A DNA stretch of 64,000 bases from Microcoleus sp. CAWBG506 (GTDB lineage Bacteria; Cyanobacteriota; Cyanobacteriia; Cyanobacteriales; Microcoleaceae). Of the stretch, positions 33,910 to 43,082 are shown one piece after another; position 1 is the first letter of the stretch, and each line of letters opens with the position of its first letter. The stretch is taken from positions 98,518 to 162,517 of the forward strand of contig JAHREW010000005.1 in the NCBI GenBank assembly GCA_020883125.1. Direction: 5' to 3'. The notes beneath the pieces were generated by a model. It ran no database searches and had not been told where the DNA came from. It saw only the letters and a program-made list of their open reading frames with translations. The translations under genes were made by a program, and so were the position numbers.

Positions 33910-36399
33910 ATGCAAAACTCAGCAAATGAAGCCTGCGCTGTGTCTGCACAGCCTCCCAAGCAAACAAAAAAGCTGCGCCACTTATGCCAAAACATTGGCA
34001 TCAGTGCTCGAACACGCTGGCAACAACTGCACAGCCTTTGGGAACACAGACGACATCGCCGCCACTTGCTGACTCTGCTAATTCTGGGTGGCACCGCTTT
34101 AAGTATTAGCACCATTGCTTGCATCAGCTATTTTGTGGTGCGCGGACTAATTCTGGATAATTTAAAAGAAATAGCACTATTAAAACTAGAAAAAAGCAGC
34201 GATGAAATCGATAAATGGCTCAGCAGTCGCAAAGCAGAAATAGAAACCATAGCTTATTCTCCTACTATTCGTACTCTAAATTGGACTTTGGCTGAACCTA
34301 TTTTGCAAGGAGAAACCTACAGACTAAAAGAATATTTTATCCTGTCATTGATTCAAGCAAATGGGTCGGTACAGAACACTTTAGGGACTACCACAAACAG
34401 CAAAGACCGCCAACATTTTAAAATAGCCATGTCGGGAAAAGTCAATGTTTCTGATCCCTTGGTAGGTAGGAGCACAAAGCTTTCTACAATCATCATTGCA
34501 GCTCCCATTTGGGCATTGCCTCCAACTCCCAACAAAGCAATTGGAGTCCTGGCAGGCAGCATCAAAGTAGACCGAGTAGCCAACGTGGCAACAAGCTTGT
34601 ACTACGGTTCAGAAAGCTATGCTTTTGCGCTAAATTCCCAAGGAGTGCCCATTGTACACCCCAACAATAATTTAATTGGAAATATAGACCAACCAGCCCC
34701 AAGTTTTTTAAACTCACCAGACCATGCACTAGCAGCAATTGCGCATAAAATGACCGCTCGCCAAACAAATATAGAACTGGTTAAAATAGATAAAAAATGG
34801 GTTTATGTCGCCTACACACCCCTCGATGAAGTTAACTGGTCAATGGCTTTAGTAATTCCCCGCGAAAATATTGAATCTCAACTACAAGCATTAAATTTGT
34901 TGACCTTCGTTGCTGGGGGACTGCTCGGTCCGGCAATGTTAGCAGCCATATGGGTAATTTACTCCTCGGAAAACAATCGGGTTCAAGCCGAGCGAGAAGC
35001 CATGTTAAACCGGATTTCTGGACGCATTCGTACTTCTCTGGAATTAGAGAAAATCCTACAAAGTACAGTGGAAGAAATAGTAATTTTACTGCATTTAGAA
35101 CAAGCCGGATTTGGTTGGTACGAACCGGAACAGCAAATGTTACAAATTATGTGGGAATGTTGCAAGTCAGAGCATCCAAAACCTCGAAAACAGTTTGCTC
35201 CTTACTGCGTAAATAATTTGTCACTGCGGCTAGAAAACAGCGAGCCAATTATGCTTCATGCTGATACTTTTTTATCACAAAACAACTTAGATTTACAATT
35301 AAAACGTAACAGTTATTTAGCTGTACCAGTCCTGACTCAAAGCCAGTCCCACGGTTATTTAATTTGCAGTCATGCTAGTCACTGGTTTTGGAGTAAAGAA
35401 GAAGTTCAATTATTAAAAGCTGTAGCAGACAAACTGGCGATCGCCATTACTCAAGCTCATCTTTACAGCCAAACTCAAGACCAAGTAAAACTGCTCAATA
35501 GCACCTTAACTGAACTCAAAAAAACTCAAACTCATTTAGTGCAAAGTGAAAAAATGTCATCCCTAGGTCAAATGGTAGCCGGGATAGCCCACGAAATCAA
35601 TAACCCCGTTAACTTCATTTTTGCTAACTTGCCCCATACCACAAAATATACTACCGACTTATTGGAATTGGTGAGTTTATACAAACAAGCTTTTCCAGAG
35701 ATTCCACCGGAAATTGAAGATTTTGCCACAGAAATCGAGTTAGATTTTATCGAAGAAGATTTGCCGCAAATGTTGAATTCTATGAAAATAGGAACTGAAC
35801 GGATTCGGAATATAGTTCTTTCCTTACGCAACTTTTCTAGACTGGACGAATCTGAGAAAAAACTAGCCGATATTCACGAAGGTATTGATAATACCTTGCT
35901 GCTGCTATCAAATCGGATTAAAAATGGAATTTATGTAGTCAAACACTACGGAGATGTACCCTTATTAGAGTGCTATCCTTCACAGCTAAATCAGGTTTTC
36001 ATGAACTTGCTGAGCAACGCGATCGATGCTTTGTTTGAGAGCAATCGCCGGGATAAAATTATTACTATTTCTACAGCATTGCTGAGAGAAAATGGTGCTA
36101 AATTTATCCAAGTGGCGATCGCCGATAACGGTCCGGGAATTCCTGAGAAAATTAAAGATCAAATTTTCAACCCGTTTTTTACGACTAAACCCGTTGGCAA
36201 AGGCACGGGTTTAGGGTTAGCGATTAGCTATAAAATTGTAGTGGACGGACATGGTGGCACCATCAATATTTCTACACCTCCTGGCCGTGGCACGGAATTT
36301 TCGGTTAAAATTCCTTTTCATAAGGGCAAGGAAGAAGCAAGAAGCAATAAGGAAACACAACCCTTGGGGGGGGACAAGGGTGGAAGGAAGAAGGAATAA
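33910..36399 (+). CDS. Membrane sensor histidine kinase with Cache and GAF domains
   Basis: 829 aa from ATG 33910 (TTG 33904 is also open). TM1 at about residues 53-77, an extracytoplasmic double-Cache-like domain (about 80-325; pattern DRQHFKIAMSGKVNVSDPL), TM2 at about 332-352, GAF (365-525), coiled coil, HisKA with H561 in [12 protein letters not shown], and HATPase with NLLSNAIDAL, DNGPGIP and GTGLGLAIS. The long insertion between H-box and N-box (about 40 residues with IELDFIEEDLPQML) is shared with the kinase at 46995-51557, so the two are close paralogues in their output half. No response regulator is adjacent. Confidence 0.9.
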   Translation: MQNSANEACAVSAQPPKQTKKLRHLCQNIGISARTRWQQLHSLWEHRRHRRHLLTLLILGGTALSISTIACISYFVVRGLILDNLKEIALLKLEKSSDEIDKWLSSRKAEIETIAYSPTIRTLNWTLAEPILQGETYRLKEYFILSLIQANGSVQNTLGTTTNSKDRQHFKIAMSGKVNVSDPLVGRSTKLSTIIIAAPIWALPPTPNKAIGVLAGSIKVDRVANVATSLYYGSESYAFALNSQGVPIVHPNNNLIGNIDQPAPSFLNSPDHALAAIAHKMTARQTNIELVKIDKKWVYVAYTPLDEVNWSMALVIPRENIESQLQALNLLTFVAGGLLGPAMLAAIWVIYSSENNRVQAEREAMLNRISGRIRTSLELEKILQSTVEEIVILLHLEQAGFGWYEPEQQMLQIMWECCKSEHPKPRKQFAPYCVNNLSLRLENSEPIMLHADTFLSQNNLDLQLKRNSYLAVPVLTQSQSHGYLICSHASHWFWSKEEVQLLKAVADKLAIAITQAHLYSQTQDQVKLLNSTLTELKKTQTHLVQSEKMSSLGQMVAGIAHEINNPVNFIFANLPHTTKYTTDLLELVSLYKQAFPEIPPEIEDFATEIELDFIEEDLPQMLNSMKIGTERIRNIVLSLRNFSRLDESEKKLADIHEGIDNTLLLLSNRIKNGIYVVKHYGDVPLLECYPSQLNQVFMNLLSNAIDALFESNRRDKIITISTALLRENGAKFIQVAIADNGPGIPEKIKDQIFNPFFTTKPVGKGTGLGLAISYKIVVDGHGGTINISTPPGRGTEFSVKIPFHKGKEEARSNKETQPLGGDKGGRKKE

Positions 36400-36475
36400 G
36401 CAAGAAGTCAGTAGTTTGTAGTTTAAGTTCCTTGCTATTGGCTAGGATTAAAAAGTTAGTCTTGAGAGGAGTTTT

Positions 36476-37375
36476 ATGGCTGTTGGGAAGGAGACAATTT
36501 TTGAACGCTTTTTATCGCCCTTAATTCGACTGGCGATCGACGAAGAAGCAATCGGACGATTCTACCAAAGTATCGACTGGGAAACAGTAGCCGGGAGCTA
36601 CCGACAACCAGACCTAGTTGAGCCCGAATATTACAGCAGCCAAAACTTTCATGGCATCAAAGGTGGCTACCTCAATCCCAGTGCCGCCGTTTCCTACGAT
36701 CCCATTACCCAGTATGTTTTGCCTCCTAACGAAACAGTCGTCAGGCAAGGCTTAATTGATGCAGTACGGGTTAAACCTCGTCGCATTATCGATTTGGGAT
36801 GCGGCACCGGTTCAACCACCCTCATGCTCAAGCAAGCCTTTCCTGAAGCGGAAGTTATCGGCCTGGACTTATCGCCTTATATGTTGGTAGTAGCAGACAT
36901 GAAAGCTCAAAAAGCCGGATGCAATATCCAGTGGTGTCACGGTAATGCCGAAAGCGTGGGTTTTCCCGATGGTAGCTTCGATTTAGTTGCAGCTTCCTTG
37001 CTGTTTCATGAGACACCACCTGCTGTGTCGCAGGCAATTTTGCGAGAAAGTTTCCGATTGCTGGGAGTTGGGGGACAAGTAGTAATTTTGGACGGGAATC
37101 AGAAAACTTTGCGCCAGACAGAGTGGCTGACTGATATCTTTGAGGAGCCTTATATTAAGTCTTACGCAGTGGGTAGCATTGATGCTTGGATGGGGGCGGC
37201 GGGCTTCTGCTCAGTACAAACTCAGGATCACTGGTGGGTACATCAGGTGACGCAAGGCGTTAAACCTCTTCCGGGTCAAGATTTGGAGGGGGTGCGGGCG
37301 GCAAGGGGGTGGAATTGGCTCGATCGCACTCCTGATGTTGATAGCGATTTACAAGGCTTTCCCGCTCCTGCTTGA
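36476..37375 (+). CDS. Class I SAM-dependent methyltransferase
   Basis: 299 aa. SAM motif I is IDLGCGTGSTTLMLK (about residues 103-117), motif II VIGLDLSPYML, then GNAESVGFPDGSFDLVAAS and LRESFRLLGVGGQVVILDG, all of the UbiE/Methyltransf_11 type. There is no cysteine set of ArsM kind, so it is not an arsenite methyltransferase despite lying 3 kb from the arsenic genes. The N-terminal 100 residues are an added domain of unknown role. Substrate unknown. It follows the kinase by 76 bases. Confidence 0.85.
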   Translation: MAVGKETIFERFLSPLIRLAIDEEAIGRFYQSIDWETVAGSYRQPDLVEPEYYSSQNFHGIKGGYLNPSAAVSYDPITQYVLPPNETVVRQGLIDAVRVKPRRIIDLGCGTGSTTLMLKQAFPEAEVIGLDLSPYMLVVADMKAQKAGCNIQWCHGNAESVGFPDGSFDLVAASLLFHETPPAVSQAILRESFRLLGVGGQVVILDGNQKTLRQTEWLTDIFEEPYIKSYAVGSIDAWMGAAGFCSVQTQDHWWVHQVTQGVKPLPGQDLEGVRAARGWNWLDRTPDVDSDLQGFPAPA

Positions 37376-37687
37376 TTTATCGCCCAATGTAATTTCCTCG
37401 ATCCACAAACTTTAGTCCGCCTGTGCGGACTTAAGAATCGTGAATAATAAAGCACCAATAACGAATTACAAATAAGTAAATCCACTTAATTAAACGTAAA
37501 ATACGGATGACCGAAAAGCTGACTGCATACAGCGATTCCCGCTGTTATGCAGTACAGCAAAAAACAATGAAATCTCATCAGAAATTGATTTTATAATGGC
37601 TGCTAATGTACCTCATAACAGCAGAAAGTGCTGTAAGTCTTCTTCCTTCTTCCTTCTTCCTTCTTCCTTCTACTTAACAAATAACTT
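37376..37687. other. Intergenic region with two dispersed repeats
   Basis: Carries the 48-bp block (37474-37525) that is an inverted copy of 24687-24735, a palindromic GCATACAGCGATTCCCGCTGTTATGC-type hairpin around 37525-37550, and the CTTCCTT heptamer array at 37640-37675. No gene is seen. Confidence 0.5.
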
Positions 37688-38383
37688 ATGACTCTCAAAG
37701 CAGTTTTATTTGATTTTAACGGCGTGATTATTCATGACGAGCAGATGCACGAGCAAATAATCGATAAATTGATGCTGGAGGAAAATCTTCAGCTCAAACG
37801 CGGTGAGTTTCGATCTGTTTGTTTGGGAAAGAGCGATCGAGGTTGCATTGTCCAATTATTGAGTAGCAGAGGGCGTTTTGTGACAGAAGTTTACCTCCAA
37901 CGGTTGTTACTCCGCAAAGCCCAAGCTTATCAAGCCAGAATAGATAGTCTGGAAACATTGCCGATTTATCCAGGTTTAGCAGAGTTTATTGCTAAAATTC
38001 GGGCGGCCGGACTCAAAATGGCCATAGTCAGTGGGGCTATGCGATCGGATATAGAATTAGTTTTAAATCGGGCTGGTTTAACAGAAAACTTTGAATTCAT
38101 GGTCACAGGGGATGATATAACGGCGAACAAGCCAGCACCAGACGGCTATCTGTTGGCTGTGGAATTGATGAATCAGCAATATCCAGGCTGGAACCTGCAA
38201 CCGGGGGAGTGTTTGGCGGTGGAAAATAGTTTGGCTGGGATTGAAGCGGCAAAAACAGCGGGGATTCAGGTATTGGGTGTCACTCACACTTACCCGTTTC
38301 ATATGATCCAGCGCCAAGCTAATTGGACGGTGGACTTTTTTGCAGATTTGGAATTGGATCGAGTCCAAGAACTTTGTTTGTAA
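37688..38383 (+). CDS. HAD-superfamily hydrolase, beta-phosphoglucomutase-like
   Basis: 231 aa. Motif I is DFNGVI: the nucleophile D9 is present, but the usual second aspartate, the general acid/base, is Asn (N11). Motif II is IVSGAMRSD (Ser), motif III is K in ANKPAPDGYLLA, motif IV is AVENSLAGIEAAK. The cap domain is small and helical. This is close to the CbbY/beta-PGM/phosphatase subgroup. With the Asn the phosphatase or mutase activity may be altered; cyanobacterial homologues with the same FNG motif exist as far as I recall. Substrate unknown. Confidence 0.8.
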   Translation: MTLKAVLFDFNGVIIHDEQMHEQIIDKLMLEENLQLKRGEFRSVCLGKSDRGCIVQLLSSRGRFVTEVYLQRLLLRKAQAYQARIDSLETLPIYPGLAEFIAKIRAAGLKMAIVSGAMRSDIELVLNRAGLTENFEFMVTGDDITANKPAPDGYLLAVELMNQQYPGWNLQPGECLAVENSLAGIEAAKTAGIQVLGVTHTYPFHMIQRQANWTVDFFADLELDRVQELCL

Positions 38384-38823
38384 TAGAAATACCAGGTAAT
38401 TGATTGTAAATTTTCCACAAAATTAATCAAAAAATTAGCGGTTATTTATTTTAATAAAAAAATATGATCATCAATTTACCATATTAAATTCCCATAAATT
38501 CTTCAGATATCTCTTCTTTCCCTCTGTGTCCTCTGTGTTCTCTGCGGTGAAATCATGACCATGCAACCGGAAGCGATATAAATCATCAAAAAACCAGAGA
38601 ATTTATGATGGAATCTCAGATGGAAATTGAAAAATATGTGGGTACCTTAACAGAGTTCAGATTCCACGTTCTCATTGGCGATCGCCAGAGGTTCCCTCCG
38701 CCCGATACCCGTAGACTGTTAGACATCTCCCATAATTCCTGTCGAGCACGCCAAACAGCTTATTCTTCACAGGTTTTTTGGGACCAGATGTCTATTTTTG
38801 AACACTCAACCTGACTTGATATC
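38384..38823. other. Intergenic region; short open frame judged non-coding
   Basis: 440 bases. 38510-38585 matches the repeat also found at 31140-31215 (TCTGCGGTGAAATCAT, ACCGGAA, GATATAA). A frame at 38605-38814 (69 codons) has an ATG but its second half overlaps the AGACATCTCCCATAATT repeat found at 17-33 and 44850, so it is not accepted as a gene. Confidence 0.45.
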
Positions 38824-39687
38824 ATGTATATTACTCCTGACCAAGACCAAAAAATTCGTTCCACCCTGCGGGAGTGCGGTGCACAAGCTGAAAAACTCGC
38901 AGCAGAACCGTTTGAAGTTTGCGAGAAAGGGCCAAATGACTACGTAACCAGTATCGATCGATTCTTAGACCAACAGCTATCCGTGGCCTTTGGTGCATTG
39001 TTTCCTGAAGACGGTATAATTACTGAGGAAAACGCCACATCCAGAGCAGCTTACCTGGGTAATTACAAAAGCCTCTGGTGCATTGACCCCCTAGACGGCA
39101 CGGAAGAATTTATTCAAGGGAAACTCCACTACGCCCTGATGGTGGGGCTCCTGCAAGAGGGGGAACCGGTAGCGGGTTGGATCTACGCTCCGGCTTTTGA
39201 GCAAATGTACTTCGGCGGGAAAGGTTGGGGCTTGTTCCAAACCCTTGGAGACTCGAATCCTTGTGCGATCGCCCTGCACAAACCACCGGCTCCGACAGCA
39301 GATAGTTGTAAAATTGTTCTGGGAGACAAAGATCAGAAAAACTACGGTATGGCGATCGCTCAAATCATACCAGGTGTCGAATTTTATTCCCTAGGCAGTT
39401 TTGGCTTAAAAGTTCTCGAAGTCATCAGCGGTAGAGCCGGTTTGTATCTCTACTTCAACGGCAGAGTCAAAGTGTGGGATACCGCAGGCCCTCTGGCCCT
39501 AGCCAAGGCAGCCGGATTAGTCTGCTGCGACTTGGAAGGTAAACCTCTGCGGTGGACTCCCGATGCTCTCGATCCCTCAAGTCTGGCCCACTCTCAGGCG
39601 ATCGCGATCGGCCAGCCGGAGTACATAGAATCTCTGTTACCAAAAGTCCGCATAGCAGTAGGAGGGCGATCGACCAGTAGACTATGA
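38824..39687 (+). CDS. Inositol monophosphatase-family phosphatase (CysQ-like)
   Basis: 287 aa. The metal motifs of the family are visible: EE in GIITEENAT, IDPLDGTEEF (about residues 88-97) and KVWDTAGPLALAKAAG (about 218). Members hydrolyse inositol phosphate, fructose-1,6-bisphosphate or 3'-phosphoadenosine 5'-phosphate with Mg2+. Cyanobacterial proteins of this shape are often annotated as 3'(2'),5'-bisphosphate nucleotidase, but the substrate cannot be fixed by eye. Start ATG 38824. Confidence 0.85.
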   Translation: MYITPDQDQKIRSTLRECGAQAEKLAAEPFEVCEKGPNDYVTSIDRFLDQQLSVAFGALFPEDGIITEENATSRAAYLGNYKSLWCIDPLDGTEEFIQGKLHYALMVGLLQEGEPVAGWIYAPAFEQMYFGGKGWGLFQTLGDSNPCAIALHKPPAPTADSCKIVLGDKDQKNYGMAIAQIIPGVEFYSLGSFGLKVLEVISGRAGLYLYFNGRVKVWDTAGPLALAKAAGLVCCDLEGKPLRWTPDALDPSSLAHSQAIAIGQPEYIESLLPKVRIAVGGRSTSRL

Positions 39688-39699
39688 AAAAATCTGTGG

Positions 39700-39945
39700 A
39701 TTTAGTATCAACCGCGCCTGAGTCCTGTCAACAGTAAACTGGGTTGAAAACCCCGTCCTTCCCCAGGGCAGCTTTTGTGCATCAGTGCCACCAGTCCTAT
39801 GGTCTAATGTAAAAAGTCGGGATAGGGCATGGCCACGACTCTAAATGGACAAGTCGGGAGAGTGAAACTACTTGGGTAGGATCACCTTTCGGAAGTGTCA
39901 AGAATCACCGCCCTCACAGTGCGGTGAGTATGTCAAATTTCCCAC
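39700..39945 (+). mobile_element. Degenerate tnpB right-end / omega-RNA-like remnant
   Basis: The series GGTTGAAAACCCCGTCC, AAAAAGTCGGGATAGGGC, GGACAAGTCGGGAGAG, GGATCACCTTTCGGAAGTG and TGTCAAGAATCACCGCC, ending in a hairpin CACCGC/GCGGTG (39907-39927) and ATGTCAA, resembles the stretch that follows and overlaps the 3' end of tnpB in cyanobacterial IS200/IS605 elements, where the omega-RNA scaffold ends in a hairpin before the guide. No tnpB frame survives. Its end abuts the Crp/Fnr gene. Identification is from memory. Confidence 0.45.
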
Positions 39946-39959
39946 CTCAGCGAACTTGC

Positions 39960-40640
39960 ATGAAGACAGAAGCTTTCAGTGAGCTTTTCCCCCTGTTTAA
40001 GGGTGCTAACCCAGAAACCTTGGGAGGGCTACTATCCAATGCCGTCAAGCACGAGTATCCCGCAGGCAGAGCCGTTTTGATGGAGGATTCTTGGGGTAAC
40101 GCTATTTACTTTGTAGTTTCCGGGTGGGTCAAAGTCAGACACCTGTCTGGCGATCGAGCCGTATCGATGGCTATTTTGGGTAGGGGTGCATTCTTCGGCG
40201 AAATGGCGATTCTGGACGAATCTCCGCGATCGAATGACGTACTTGCTCTATCACCCGTGCGACTGATCAGCGTTACGGCTCAGCGATTTATCCAAACCCT
40301 GTTCAAAGATCCGCAGTTGCACCACCGAATGCTGCAACTGATGGTACGGCGACTCCGCCAAACAAATCTCCGGTATCAACTCCGCAACCGCCAGCCAGCG
40401 GTTAAACTAGCAAATACCTTAGTCGAGCTGGCAGAAAACTACGGTCAGAAAACTGCCCAGGGCAAAGATATCTTTAATATCCCCTATGAAGACTTAGCGG
40501 ACATTACAGAAATCACCCTAGATGAAACCAGCAAAATTATGGAAAAACTCGATAGCAAAGGCTGGATTAGTGTCGATCCCGAACGCCAAACTATCCATTT
40601 GATTAACCTCAAGCACTTGATGAATTTAGCAAGTCAATGA
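39960..40640 (+). CDS. Crp/Fnr-family transcription regulator
   Basis: 226 aa from ATG 39960. GTG 39924 and ATG 39930 are also open but fall inside the element remnant. The N-terminal cyclic-nucleotide-binding fold has GEMAILDESPRSNDV (about residues 82-96), close to the cAMP-binding phosphate cassette of CRP-type proteins; the C-terminal winged helix has YEDLADITEITLDETSKIMEKL. It may be a cAMP receptor (SyCrp1-like), but this is not certain. Its last four bases overlap the start of the M61 peptidase gene (ATGA), so the two form an operon. Confidence 0.85.
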   Translation: MKTEAFSELFPLFKGANPETLGGLLSNAVKHEYPAGRAVLMEDSWGNAIYFVVSGWVKVRHLSGDRAVSMAILGRGAFFGEMAILDESPRSNDVLALSPVRLISVTAQRFIQTLFKDPQLHHRMLQLMVRRLRQTNLRYQLRNRQPAVKLANTLVELAENYGQKTAQGKDIFNIPYEDLADITEITLDETSKIMEKLDSKGWISVDPERQTIHLINLKHLMNLASQ

Positions 40641-42508
40641 CTGATGTCACCCCTTTGGATACCTCGTTGGTTGCCGCGAATCTTTCAAAGCAACCTCAAG
40701 CACCGACCATTGAATATTCCGTGGCGATGCCCAATCCTGAATCTCACTTGTTTGAAGTGACTTTGCGCGTGCAAGGTTGGTCCTCGCCGATGATGGATTT
40801 AAAAATGCCTGTCTGGACTCCCGGTTCTTACTTGGTTCGAGAGTATGCCAAACACCTGCAAGATTTTCGCTCGACCACTGGGGGCGATCGCTCCTTATCT
40901 TGGCGCAAACAAAGCAAAAATCACTGGCAAATCGAGACTAATTCGGTTTCTGATGTAACAGTTAATTACCGGATTTTTGCTAACGAACTGACAGTCAGAA
41001 CCAATCATTTAGATTCAACTCACGGTTATTTCAATCCCGCAGCTCTGTGCTTTTTATTACCAGGATTTGAGAGAAATTGTTACAGGATAAAAATTGTCCC
41101 GCCACGACCAGAATGGCGGATAGTTACTACTTTACCCCCCGTTTATGGGCAACCCTATACTTTCGAGGCTGCGGATTTTGACACTCTCGTAGACACTCCT
41201 TTTGAAATTGGCTGTCACGATTTGTACGATTTTGAAGTAATGGGGAAAAACCACCAGCTAGTTGTTTGGGGCAAAGGTAATTTACAACCGGAACCGGTAA
41301 TTAGAGATATCCAAAAACTGATCGAAGTCGAAGCGAAAATGTTTGGCGGTTTACCCTACGACCGTTATGTATTTTTACTGCATTTGTCAGGCTCAGGTTT
41401 CGGGGGATTGGAACACAAAGATAGTTGCACTCTCAATTATCCCCGTTTTGGTTTTCGGAATAAAGACAAGTACGATCGCTTTATGCAGTTGGTGGCTCAC
41501 GAATTTTTTCACCTCTGGAATGTCAAGCGCATCCGACCGAAAGCTCTAGAAGTATTTGATTACAACCAAGAAAGTTATACTACTTCTTTGTGGTTCTCCG
41601 AAGGGACTACCAGTTATTACGATTTAGTGATTCCTTTTCGCTCTGGTCTCTACGGCGTGAAGGGCTTTTTGCAGGGTCTAAGTAAGGAAATTACTCGCTT
41701 GCAAACCATTCCTGGGCGGAAAGTACAATCTGCTAGCGAGTCTAGTTGGGATACTTGGATTAAGCTGTACCGCAGGGATAGTAATAGCGATAATTCGCAA
41801 ATTTCTTATTACTTAAAAGGGGAGTTAGTATCGTTTTTACTTGACTTATTGATTCGGGAAAAACACGGCAACGAACGCTCGCTGGATGATGTAATGCGTT
41901 TGATGTGGGAGAAATTTGGTCAGGGAAATTTAGCTCAAAACAATGGAACTAAAAAATCTGTAATTCCAGGAAACGGGGAATTACTTGATAATTCATTACC
42001 CTCAGAAATTGGTTTTACTCCTGAACAGTTACAAGAGGCGATCGAGTCGGTAGCTGGTGTCGATTTGAGTGATTTTTTGGCGCGCTATATTGACGGTACC
42101 CAAGAGTTGCCCTACAACCAATATCTCGCACCTTTTGGGCTGGAACTTGTGGTAGATGAAACTAACGAAGTTCCTAGCCTGGGTTGGACTTTGGGAGTCG
42201 AAAACGGGCGGGAAATGGTTAAATTTGTCGAAGCAGGAGCACCCGCACAGTTGGCGGGAATTGACGCTGGGGACGAGTTACTGGCGATCGACGGTTTTCG
42301 AGTAAATGCAGAACAAGCGACCGAGAGGCTGAAAGATTATCGGCCTGGGGACACAGTAGAGGTGACAGTGTTTCACCAAGACCAACTGCGGACTTGTCGG
42401 GTGACTCTCGCCCCGCCGCGGCCAGCCCGCTATCAAATTTTGGCGGTGGAATACCCAAGTTCGATTCAGAAACAAAACTTTACCGGGTGGCTGGGAGTTC
42501 CTTTCTAA
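40637..42508 (+). CDS. M61-family metallopeptidase with PDZ domain
   Basis: 623 aa. Zinc motif HEFFHLWNVKR (HExxH, about residue 287) with the downstream WFSEGTTSYY glutamate, as in glycyl aminopeptidases (M61). The N-terminal beta-domain (about 25-190) precedes the catalytic domain; a PDZ domain occupies about 510-600 (LAGIDAGDELLAIDGFRV). No signal peptide is seen, so it probably acts in the cytoplasm. Its start codon overlaps the Crp/Fnr stop, so the regulator and the peptidase are translationally coupled. Confidence 0.9.
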   Translation: MTDVTPLDTSLVAANLSKQPQAPTIEYSVAMPNPESHLFEVTLRVQGWSSPMMDLKMPVWTPGSYLVREYAKHLQDFRSTTGGDRSLSWRKQSKNHWQIETNSVSDVTVNYRIFANELTVRTNHLDSTHGYFNPAALCFLLPGFERNCYRIKIVPPRPEWRIVTTLPPVYGQPYTFEAADFDTLVDTPFEIGCHDLYDFEVMGKNHQLVVWGKGNLQPEPVIRDIQKLIEVEAKMFGGLPYDRYVFLLHLSGSGFGGLEHKDSCTLNYPRFGFRNKDKYDRFMQLVAHEFFHLWNVKRIRPKALEVFDYNQESYTTSLWFSEGTTSYYDLVIPFRSGLYGVKGFLQGLSKEITRLQTIPGRKVQSASESSWDTWIKLYRRDSNSDNSQISYYLKGELVSFLLDLLIREKHGNERSLDDVMRLMWEKFGQGNLAQNNGTKKSVIPGNGELLDNSLPSEIGFTPEQLQEAIESVAGVDLSDFLARYIDGTQELPYNQYLAPFGLELVVDETNEVPSLGWTLGVENGREMVKFVEAGAPAQLAGIDAGDELLAIDGFRVNAEQATERLKDYRPGDTVEVTVFHQDQLRTCRVTLAPPRPARYQILAVEYPSSIQKQNFTGWLGVPF

Positions 42509-42524
42509 AAACTGTGACATTATG

Positions 42525-42603
42525 GTTAGTAGTTATTTATTAGTTGTTATGGGTGTATTCCTACCAATAACAACTAACAAATAACCAATAACCAATAACA
42601 AAC
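42525..42603. repeat. Heptamer-type inverted repeat between M61 and terB-like genes
   Basis: TAGTTATTTATTAGTTGTTATGG on the left and CCAATAACAACTAACAAATAACC on the right form arms of a hairpin. It is the same family as 17683-18030. There is no T-tract after the stem. Confidence 0.7.
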
Positions 42604-42608
42604 TTTTT

Positions 42609-43082
42609 ATGCAAACCCCACCTCCTCCATCCATTACACCCCGTCAGATGAACCTGTTAAGAATAGTTGCTTCTATGGCCTGGGCTGACGGAGAATTAGC
42701 AACAGAAGAAGTCAATTTAATGCTCGATCGCTTTTGCAGTTTGTTTGCCACCGATGTCGATGGTCAACAATTGCAACAAGAACTCCGCGACTATGTGATG
42801 CAAAATATTCCCGTAGAAGAGTTGATTTGTCAACTACAAAGTCAGGAAGAAAAGGAATTGGTGCTGCAACTAGGTTATGAGGTGATTGCATCTAGTGCTC
42901 GGACTCCCGATGAACCAAAAATTAATGCCGAAGAAGCAGCAGCGTATCAAAAATTAGTGCAATTACTGAATCTTCCAGAGGAGGCTGTGAAGCGGATTGA
43001 AGCGGAAGCATCGGCCGCATCTACTTCCGAGGGAATTGTCGAGAAGATGGTTGATAAATTAGAAAATTTAATGAAAGGTTAA
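42609..43082 (+). CDS. TerB-like (tellurite-resistance family) protein
   Basis: 157 aa, all helical. The stretch RIVASMAWADGELATEEVNLML and a second acidic helix pair (PDEPKINAEEAAAYQKLVQLL) match the TerB domain, which binds divalent metal through acidic residues. Its role in cyanobacteria is unknown; stand-alone TerB proteins are common and need not concern tellurium. Start ATG 42609. Confidence 0.75.
   Translation: MQTPPPPSITPRQMNLLRIVASMAWADGELATEEVNLMLDRFCSLFATDVDGQQLQQELRDYVMQNIPVEELICQLQSQEEKELVLQLGYEVIASSARTPDEPKINAEEAAAYQKLVQLLNLPEEAVKRIEAEASAASTSEGIVEKMVDKLENLMKG

Noticed and set aside
36476-37375. Methyltransferase as ArsM, completing the arsenic cluster
   Set aside because: It lacks the conserved cysteines of ArsM and is closer to UbiE-type enzymes; a kinase gene separates it from the cluster.
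38605-38814. 69-codon ORF before the inositol monophosphatase-family gene
   Set aside because: The second half overlaps a dispersed repeat (AGACATCTCCCATAATT) and the sequence has no family features.
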